This document shows positions 55,930-64,000 of a stretch of DNA of 64,000 nt, one piece after another. The stretch spans positions 23,253,855-23,317,854 of the forward strand of contig NC_054867.1 in NCBI RefSeq assembly GCF_018320785.1. Reading direction: 5' to 3'. The notes under the pieces are model-generated. The model was not told the DNA's origin. It saw only the letters and a list, made by a program, of their open reading frames with translations, and made no database searches. This stretch comes from Cheilinus undulatus (Eukaryota; Chordata; Actinopteri; Labriformes; Labridae). A program made the translations under genes and the position numbers. Within the stretch, counting starts at the first letter, position 1; every line of letters begins with the position of its first letter.

Positions 55930-57059
55930 CTGCATGAGAGAGAGAGTGAGAGAGAAAGGGAGGGGGAAATGAATGAATGTGACAGAAGATTCCTCCAATC
56001 ACCCTCTGAAGATTTCCTGAAAAGTCCTGCCCTTCCCAAACGTTTTCTATGAGAGCTTTCCCAGATGAATGTCAAATATTTTCATGCAATGGATGTGAGT
56101 CTATTTGGCGTGTCAGGTTAGCTGTTTTCTGCTAGGGCTCTATGTTTTTGGATCCTTCAACTCTCAACCCACAGACATGGGACAGCACAATCACACACAC
56201 CCCTAAAAACATCTACCAGAACACACTACTCAGTCAGGCATTTCAACAGGCATCCCAGGCTTTTTTAATGTTACATAAAAGACTGCCACATGGAGTGAGA
56301 ATATTTACATTTATGTTTACATGAAATATCACTTTATCTAAACTGTGGTCTAAATGGCCCTAAATTAGGATAAATAAATAAAGAAAATGAAATGACAACA
56401 AAAACTTTCTCTACATTAAGACAGGACCTTTAAGACCAGGTGTGCAAAAAGAGAAGTTAGTCACCATAAATGTGACATTCACTCTGCCATTCATATGGCT
56501 GATCCACAGGAAGGCATGAGGAAAAAGTCTGAGAGTGATGGGGGGAGCTTTTCTGTCATTTGACTGACTGAGTCTGTAAGAGTTATGCCCTCAATGCACC
56601 ACTGCTTGCAGTCAGACAGTGAACTCATTTGTCAGGAGGAGACCTACTGCAGGGATGGAGCTGTACAGAGGCCAGCAAGGGAAGGGGAGAAGAAGAAGAG
56701 AGAAAAGGGAAGAGGTGAACTGAGGCAAGTATGTCGAAAAGAAAGAGTTGAGAAGGTAAATGGGAGTTTGAAAACTGAGACACTTAGAATGACTAAATCG
56801 ACATCGTCACAGTAGGAAAAAGGATATTTAGCTTTGTGGAGCTGCAACTGTATTTACAGACCAGTCAAGCAGTGACTCAGGCTGTAAAGGCACAATTTTA
56901 CCATAAACATGTTTTTCATGAAAAAATCCAAACCAGAACACTTGAAAAATACTTGTTCACTTCAGCTCAGCTCTCCTGTATTGTGCTAATTGCCCTGAAA
57001 ACAACAGGGGAAATGATTTGAAGTTGATTTCTATCGTGCTTGGTCTCATGCATGATGCA
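55930..57059. other. start of the presumed vstm2l intron 1
   Basis: Short GA-rich run near 55937; no gene or recognised element. Confidence 0.4.
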
Positions 57060-57879
57060 GGCATTACAAAGCAGGCCTATTGGCATCTACTGCCCTCCAC
57101 AGGGTGAAACCTGGTTACAGCAATTACATTTTTCTGTTGGCTTGTCATGAGGTAGGGATGCAGTCCCAGCTTTAATCACCATAGAGATCAACAGTGAATG
57201 CTGACTTTTTCACCAGCTGTGTCCTCAGAGGTAAATTTCTCCAACCAAATCCTCTGTGCAATCAGCCCCCAATCACTGCTGAGGTGTTATGGAAGCCCAG
57301 GTTGCTTTGATAGCTTTCAGCTCGTCTGTGTTTTTGGGTCTTCTGGTGTCTCTCACCTTCCTCTTCACAATAGATTCTCTATGAGGTTCAGGTCCGGTGA
57401 GTTTGCTAGCCAATCAAGCACAGGAATTATCATTGTCATCTAACCAGCTTTTGGTACCTTTGGCAGTGTAGGCAGGTGACAAGTCCTGCTTGAAAATGAA
57501 ATCCGCATCTCCATAAACTTTGTCAGCAACAGAAGAATGAATTGCTATAACATTTCCTGTTAGATGGCTTTGTTAAATGTGGACTGACTAACGCCAGCAG
57601 ATGGCATGGCTCCCAAAATCATCACTGACTGTGGCAACACTGGACTTCAACCATCTTGGATTCTGTGCCACTTTGATCCTCGTCCAGACTCAAAGACCTT
57701 GATTTACAAAAAATAAAAATTGCAAAATTTACTTTCATTTGAAAGAGAGCTGTAGACCACTGAGCATCCAGGTCTTATTCTCCTTAGCCCAGGTAAGATG
57801 CTTCTGACGTCTCTGGTACAGGAGTGGCTTGACATGAGGAATGCGACAGTGGTAGCTGAATTTCTTGATACCTCTGTAC

Positions 57880-58792
57880 TAGTGGTGTAAAGATAAACTG
57901 ATATGGATCGGTTAACCGATCTGATTATCAAAGGTCCGAGTCCATCGGTCCACAGGGCCCTGGATTGACCTTTGGATGGGCTATAACGTTAGAGATCGGT
58001 TCACTGAGGGTCTGCTGCTTGTTATAGCTCGTTCCATCATGGTTTGGCCTAGCATCTTTGATCTCGCATGACCTGCGATGACATTAATGAGAACTACAGT
58101 AGCAGTAGGTGCTCGCTAGGTAGCTCAATGTGTTTCACCAGTAATCGCTGAAACATCTTTGAGTTACAGTTATGCACCTCAGAGATCAAATCACAAGGGC
58201 TTAATATGAAGGCTGGATAACTTTTGAAATATCTGTCCGTCTGTACGCTTTAGAGAAAACTGATTAGGAACTACTACAGCTCATAAATCTCACCTGTTGA
58301 GCCCATGGAGCTAAAGTTTAGCTAAGATGCTAACACCAAACATAGGACAAACAGACCCGAAAATTAACACTTTTCTGAGTTGAAACTCAGGGGAGTCCTC
58401 AGTTATCAAAGTAAAAGAGCACATTTATTCCCGGGGTTTAAAACCCATTTAAATATCAATATCTCATATAACTGTCAAAGTAAGACACCTTGGCATATAT
58501 GTGATGAAAACTTTCTTAAACATAATTTCAGAATGTTTGCACAGAAGGCCTAGGATTAAGTCTCTTTTATAAACAAGCACAAAATAAACTTAGATTATTG
58601 TGAAATTATCTTGTTTACCACTTTTTTCTAATTTTCGTTAAAGCAAAAAGTTTTGATTCCATAATCAGACTGCACCTAATTGAATAAGATGGGACCAAAT
58701 CATTCTGTATTTTAATGAATCATCAGTGAATTAAAGCCTGTGAATCGAGATTCAAATCGAATTATCTTGAGAAGGAAAGATTCACACCCCTA
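57880..58792. mobile_element. hAT-type MITE nested in the Tc1/mariner copy
   Basis: Termini TAGTGGTGTAAAGAT and, reversed, TAGGGGTGTGAATCT; flanking 8-bp duplications CTCTGTAC (57872-57879) and CTATGTAC (58793-58800), one mismatch. Confidence 0.8.
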
Positions 58793-59050
58793 CTATGTAC
58801 ACATGGTGACTCTTGATGAACTGACCCCAGCCTCAGTCCACTCCTTGTGAAGTTCCCTCAAATTCTTGATTGGGTTTTGCTCAACTTCCAATTAAAATGC
58901 TTGGATACAGCACTCTGTGAACAACCTGCTTCTCTAGCAATAACCTTTTGTGGCTTACCCTCTTTGTGCAGGGTGTTAGTGACTTACTTCTGGACAGCTG
59001 TCAAGTCAGCAGTCTTCCCCTTGACTGTGTAACCTAGTGAGCTGACTAAT

Positions 59051-59546
59051 GCCCCGTTTACATGGGATTAGAATTACCTAGGAACCTCTGATAATTTGTT
59101 ATAATCATAATAACACAAGTGCCTGACCTTATGTCAGTATCACATAGCTGTATATCTCATGCATACCACAATTTATGTTTTGAAATGTGTTGCTCAGCAT
59201 TCAGTGATTAGACCAGAGCTGGTTTGGATGTTGTGAATGCTTAACAATCCCACATCAATAGAGTGCAGAATAATATCCACATCATCAACTAAATAAAAAC
59301 TGTTGAAATGAGCGGAGTGGTTTACATTTAACTCGAGATGTCATGCTCTCTCATACAATAACAGGATGCTTTACTCCCTTCCTCTTCCTCTTTTTCTCTG
59401 TCTGATCAGCTGGAAATACGCACAGGTCACTTGGGGTTACGTGACTTTTACACCTATCCCATGCAACTGTAACGTACCAAACACTGACGTCAGGGGGTAA
59501 TTCACAGATTATCAGAGGTCCAGAGGTAATACTAGTCCTGTGCAAA
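59051..59546. mobile_element. second MITE nested in the Tc1/mariner copy
   Basis: Long imperfect terminal inverted repeats: ATTACCTAGGAACCTCTGAT (59083) against the reverse of ATCAGAGGTCCAGAGGTAAT (59511-59530). Non-coding interior. Confidence 0.7.
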
Positions 59547-59679
59547 TCTATAACTTTTGAATCTATATGAGTTCCGCTTTTTGAATTGAACTACTGAAGT
59601 AAATTTACTTTTCCACAGTGTTCTAACTGATTGAGATGCACCTGTACATATTCAAATGAAAACAGTGTAACAGATGGTA

Positions 59680-59830
59680 AAAAGATAAGAATCTTTTATT
59701 AATCCAACAAGGGGAAATTCCAAAGTTACAGCAGTAGGATAAGTGTTAACAAAGCACACAATTAGAAACATAGAATGAGAGTAAGAAGAACATGCAATTA
59801 GGACAAAAAAGATAAGATACTGAAGTAGGT
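59680..59830. repeat. possible retroelement 3' fragment
   Basis: AATCTTTTATTAATCCAACA followed by AGGGGAAATTCCAAAGTTAC resembles the 'TTTATTGATCCC-AAGGGAAATTC' segment of common fish retroelements. Weak. Confidence 0.35.
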
Positions 59831-60099
59831 ACATCTTTATCTGGCAAGTTCTTTTTTTAGCCATTTTTTGTGCTGAAAAAAAGGGACTGAATAAATAATT
59901 TCCTCTGCACACATTTCCTGTGAATATTATCACAGCAGGGATTATTTCCTGGTTCAGTTTCCTGTGGTGATAACTGTTCCTGATGCTGTTGTAGACTGTA
60001 ATCACAGCTAGTATAATGACTCACCATCATCTGGTGATACATCTCTTTCATAATAACAGGAAGTACAGAACAGAAAAAAAAAATCAGCATGGCAGTCAT

Positions 60100-61300
60100 T
60101 CTTTAATTTTTTTTTAATGAACATTAAATGGAAATGTGGTGATTAAAGAAGAAATGCTGTGAATGCCACAAATTCTACTCACCCTGGCGAAAATGAAGAC
60201 CATCATAAAAGAACCAAGGCAACTTAAACTCAAGACTTGATTTAAAAAAAACAAACAAACAAAAACAAAATAACGTATTTTAAGATTGTTTTTCTGTATA
60301 GAGAAAAAAGTATGAAAGACACATGTGAGCGTTCAGGATCTGCTTTATACAATACTACTCTTACTCTTTTCAGTCATATTCTTATTTCTTTGGCCCCTTC
60401 CTCTCTTACGGGCCTATACATTTTATTATTCCAGTCTGTCATCCTTCTCCTGAATGCCCGATGAAGAACAAAAGAGCATAGGTCTAAATTTATCACAATG
60501 GTTTGAAATAATGTGTTTTGAACATATGGAACCAGAGCTGAAGCCTGGAGTGGCAGAAAACTTAACTGTGTGTAGAAAAAAAAAAATCCATTAACCAAAA
60601 AACAGGGGAACAGCATTTACATCATCTGAGTTTTCTTAGTGCTGTAAGGGTTTTTGTTCTTAAGATACAGTGTGAACAGCCAGGAGCAGAGTAAAGACTG
60701 CAGCATCTGTCGCTTTTAACAAGCAGGAAGATGTTTGTGCAACACAGTGCAAGGTACAGAAAGGGCTGATGTGTGAGCACAAAAAAGATGGGATGAAGAT
60801 ATAAAAAGACTGTGCTGCAATCTTGATTTAAAGGAGAGTGATGGTGAATTATAAGTTGTTATCAAATGAACTCTGAGTCATAAAAGTAGGTGCAGCGAGC
60901 CTTTAAAGCTTCGGATTCTTATTCAGGTTGATATAAGGGTCATGCTGATTTTTTTTTATGAATATCAAAGCAAAAATCAAATTAGCATTCTTAACACAGA
61001 ATTCATTTGCTATCACATCAGGTGCAAGCTCACTGTAAAACATGTCATTATCCATCAATCCATTATCTATACCACTCATCCCATTCAAAGCCCCATGCAG
61101 GGAAAAAATAACACAATCAATAATTAAATATTTGATGGAGAACAATAAGTACCAGAACAACAAACTGAATGAGTTGAATGTCCTGATTTGTTTTATTTTA
61201 ATCAAGAAACACACCTAACTTTTTATAGTCAAAGAATTAACTCATCAGCAGCCTCTGGCAGACAAACTACAATATGACATTTCAATACTACAGTACTACA
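60100..61300. other. presumed vstm2l intron 1
   Basis: A short fragment at 61045-61105 (CATTATCTATACCACTCATC) resembles a common fish repeat tail; otherwise nothing is recognised. Confidence 0.35.
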
Positions 61301-61489
61301 GTTTATTGTAACAACAAAAAACAAGCACTGACACTGATTTTCAGAACAAAGCTAATTTTGGGTCTACCCTGCCTGAAATAACTAACTTACCAACAAATAT
61401 TGACACATATCAAGAGGTAAATCTCTTTGCTTACTTATGTTCCATTCCAAACTTTCTTTTTCCTTTTTCCTTCTTTCCCCCTCTTTCTT

Positions 61490-61790
61490 TTCTTTATTAA
61501 AGCATATGTGTTTGAAATGACCACTTCCTGTACCTGTGCCTACGTCATTTTTACATTTCCAGCACTTATCCTTTGCTAAGCTCATTCTACATAATTTCAG
61601 AGGTGTAAAATAACATCTATGTACATCTTATAATGAATAAATTTACTTCTTATATCTCTTGTGGCCCATCCTACATCTGAGATCATTTCTTGCCATAAAT
61701 CTTCTCCAATTTCCATATCAAGGTCCTTTTGCCATATTAGTCTTAAATTTTTAGAGATTCTTCTGTTATTGGAAAATTTCCTGTAAAATC
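61490..61790 (-). mobile_element. L1-like LINE ORF2 C-terminal fragment
   Basis: The minus strand reads NLRLIWQKDLDMEIGEDLWQ, then RDIRSKFIHYKMY, a stop, and then LAKDKCWKCKNDVGT. This order ('IWxKDL...EDxW...IxYK...CWKC') is that of the C-terminal part of fish L1 ORF2. Short and broken. Confidence 0.75.
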
Positions 61791-62049
61791 TTGTTTTTTA
61801 TTGAGGTGGGGGTCCACAGAATAAATTATTTTCTCCTAGGGGAGGCTTGCTCTCAGACCCTTTGAAAACCCCTGGCATACAGTGTTTTGGCAATAATTTG
61901 TACTAGAATATTAAGAAAACATTGTAGCAGGTTAAAATGGTACATAAAAACGGGTATAGTGTGTGAATGTTAGCTTACATGGAGGGCTGAAGGCTGGCAC
62001 TGCTAACATTTGCCACATCTAATATGACAACGTTTCACACATGCTATGC

Positions 62050-63130
62050 TGCTGAAAGAGGAGGAACGCTTCAACTTTAGAAATGCAGAAACTTCAAAAA
62101 AGCTCCCGTCCTGTAGGGGGCTCTCTAACAGGAACTGCAGTGAAAGTTGCACCTCCACGAACATTTCCACAGTTGCACTGGAAGCAGTGACCAAGCGGCA
62201 ACCTCCGGTCCAAAAAAATGAAGCCAATGCGGAAGTGAAAAAAATTGCAATACCATGAGTGTCCACTTGAGGCTGGCTGCAGGAACACTGCAAGTCCCGT
62301 CTGAACACTTGCTAAACAGCTAGTTTATACACAAGAAGTTAACTGGTTTACAGCCTAGTAAAAAAAAACCCAAACGTGTCTCATTAGCTAATGTCTTCAA
62401 GTCCTCTCACTGTACAGGGGTTGAATTTTTTTGTACCACAATAGGTACGATTATATTTAGGAAAAACCTCACTGCGGACTGCTTGGCACGTCTCATTTGA
62501 TTGACAGATAGCTTAACAGGCAGAAGCTATGTTTTTGTCAACCACAATGCTAGCTAGCTCGCTGACAGGAAGTCAAGCTTAGTGGGCAGGCCGTCAGGTT
62601 GAGCCAAAGTTCGGTTGAGACAACAATTTCAATATGGAGCCCACCAAGGATTGGCTTCAAAAGCTGTTTAAGTCTACCATCGGTAGGTTTCTACTTCACA
62701 AACTCTGTATAAAAGGTAGAATGTTACCGCCCCTGAATGACTTTCCCATTCAGAGACCACTCCCATCCTCTCATGCACCTGCACTGCTTTTGCTCCAAGA
62801 GTTCCGGCTTTAGTAACGCCGGTGCTAGAGCCAACGACCCGAACAGGTAGTGCCCAGAACCACCTTGCTCCACAACCACTCCGCAGCCTGCTTCAGGGGA
62901 CTCTGGAGGGGAAAAATCCTCAACCTCAAAAGATCACTGTGAGGCAGCAGTGCTGAGGGACTCGATCTGTGTCACTCTCTGGCAAGGGGACATGATGGTC
63001 ACTTCCGCCTCATCTGGAAAATCCCGTCCTTTGTCTCTTCCTCCTCTCAGTACCAAACTGCTCACTTTCTGTGCACTTTTTGAATTACTGACGTGGGCAG
63101 AGTTAGCTTTGAGCTGGGGGTTCACTTACA
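62050..63130. repeat. dispersed percomorph repeat
   Basis: TGAAGCCAATGCGGAAGTGA, TGTCCACTTGAGGCTGGCTG, TATGGAGCCCACCAAGGATT and neighbouring text match a repeat I have met widely in percomorph sequence. No coding capacity seen; class and limits uncertain. Confidence 0.45.
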
Positions 63131-64000
63131 CTTGAAGTGCATTTCTCCATCATAATGAAAAAGTTATTAATGAAAATGTTGATTTTCTGTTTAGTAAACA
63201 CACCTCATGAGGAACATATTTTATTGAACAGCATCCTCAATTCATATCAATCTCTATAAGACACAACCCATTACAAGTATAAATATTAAGAATTTCTCTT
63301 CCTTTTTTAAAAAAAAAAAACTATAACTAGATATTTCAGAGCAAAAATTAAGCATATCTTATTTTTACTAGCAAATTAAATCTATTAGAATGTGGTGATA
63401 AAAGCTGGTTTTAACCCCATATTTCCTGCCTTGCTTCAGTTGTCCTATCCCATAAAGCCAAAAGGCCACACAATTATCATGCTAAAACAAAGAACCCTCT
63501 TATTGTGGACTTTGTGGGGAGAACCTTGGCCAACATCATGGAAACAATACACTTTCAGCAGAAATTAGTCTTTTTCTACAAATATAAAAACAGCAGAATT
63601 CATGACGCCACCAGTCTTTCACAGCTGTTTGAAATCATGGTGTGTAAAGTCAAAGTCAGTTCAAGGAGAGAGCCGCACTGGGAGTCCTCAAATACGCTCG
63701 GGAGTCCAGAGCTACAGTAGGACAGGCTTATAGCTGAAAGGTAATTCCTGCACTCTCACATTTCCCCGCCAGCCAATAAGACCCAGTCTGCAAACACAGG
63801 ATATTTCTCAATTTTCCTCCTCTTTCTATCTTGTTTAAACCCTTCCTTGGCTCTTTATCTTTATATGCAGCTTAGTAACATCTCCCTCTAATCCCCCCTC
63901 CTGTTGTTAAAAACACATTACATTTTTACTTTCCTCTCTCTTTTATTGTTGATCTTTGCATTCTCATTTTCTATCAATTAGAGGCACCATCTAGCTCATT
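63131..64000. other. end of window
   Basis: No vstm2l first exon, gene or repeat identified. Confidence 0.4.

Larger units (their letters stand above)
57060..59644 (-). mobile_element. composite Tc1/mariner-like element with two nested MITEs
   Basis: The right end TTCTAACTGATTGAGATGCA...CCTG next to TA is the terminus of a very common fish element. The body follows its transposase region in reverse: GTGTCTCTCACCTTCCTCTT, TTGTTAAATGTGGACTGACT, CTCCTTAGCCCAGGTAAGAT, GACCCCAGCCTCAGTCCACT, TACAGCACTCTGTGAACAAC. The left boundary is approximate. Interrupted at 57880-58792 and 59051-59546, so it cannot be active. Confidence 0.7.

Noticed and set aside
59652..60616. minus-strand open frames of 80-117 aa
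   Set aside because: Hydrophobic, low-complexity readings of AT-rich sequence with no splice sites or family motifs that I could confirm.
1..64000. CRISPR arrays, operons, bacterial promoters
   Set aside because: No regular direct-repeat/spacer pattern; the genes are spliced vertebrate genes.

Overview
The window is a piece of a teleost fish chromosome, most likely a percomorph. The genes have vertebrate exon-intron structure with GT-AG introns. The introns carry typical percomorph repeats: tRNA-derived SINEs, Tc1/mariner copies, hAT, piggyBac-like and Harbinger-like remnants, an RTE/Rex-like 3' end with a GATG tail, and an L1-like ORF2 fragment.

Three protein-coding genes are supported. 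(1) 1049-33146, plus strand: a quattro/Solo-family RhoGEF, open at its 5' end. It has 22 coding exons in the window and encodes about 1838 residues: a conserved N-terminal block, a very large second exon, a Sec14-like (CRAL-TRIO) region, spectrin-like helices, a DH-PH module and a serine-rich tail. (2) 36226-47801, plus strand: transglutaminase 2 (tgm2), 13 exons, 678 residues. The Cys-His-Asp triad and the redox cysteines are intact. (3) 50190-55929, minus strand: vstm2l, a secreted V-set immunoglobulin protein. Three exons are seen; the signal-peptide exon is not found and probably lies beyond position 64000.

The order and orientation (RhoGEF then TGM2 in the same direction, converging on VSTM2L) match the human 20q11.23 block KIAA1755-TGM2-VSTM2L as I recall it. 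This supports naming the first gene the kiaa1755 orthologue. The human interval genes TTI1 and RPRD1B are not seen here.

Layout: 1-1048 is 5' intron or flank with a MITE and a SINE. 1049-33146 is the RhoGEF gene, with introns rich in repeats. 33147-36225 is intergenic and ends in the tgm2 promoter. 36226-47801 is tgm2. 47802-50189 is the convergent 3' interval. 50190-55929 is the visible vstm2l gene. 55930-64000 is probably vstm2l intron 1, filled with nested transposons. The genes do not form a pathway: one is a Rho activator, one a calcium-dependent protein cross-linker, one a secreted Ig protein. I found no clearly new gene system. The most informative structures are the nested insertions, including a piggyBac-like MITE whose empty site survives in an adjacent paralogous copy, the AGCT-rich arrays in two introns, and a double palindromic E-box/HRE upstream of tgm2.
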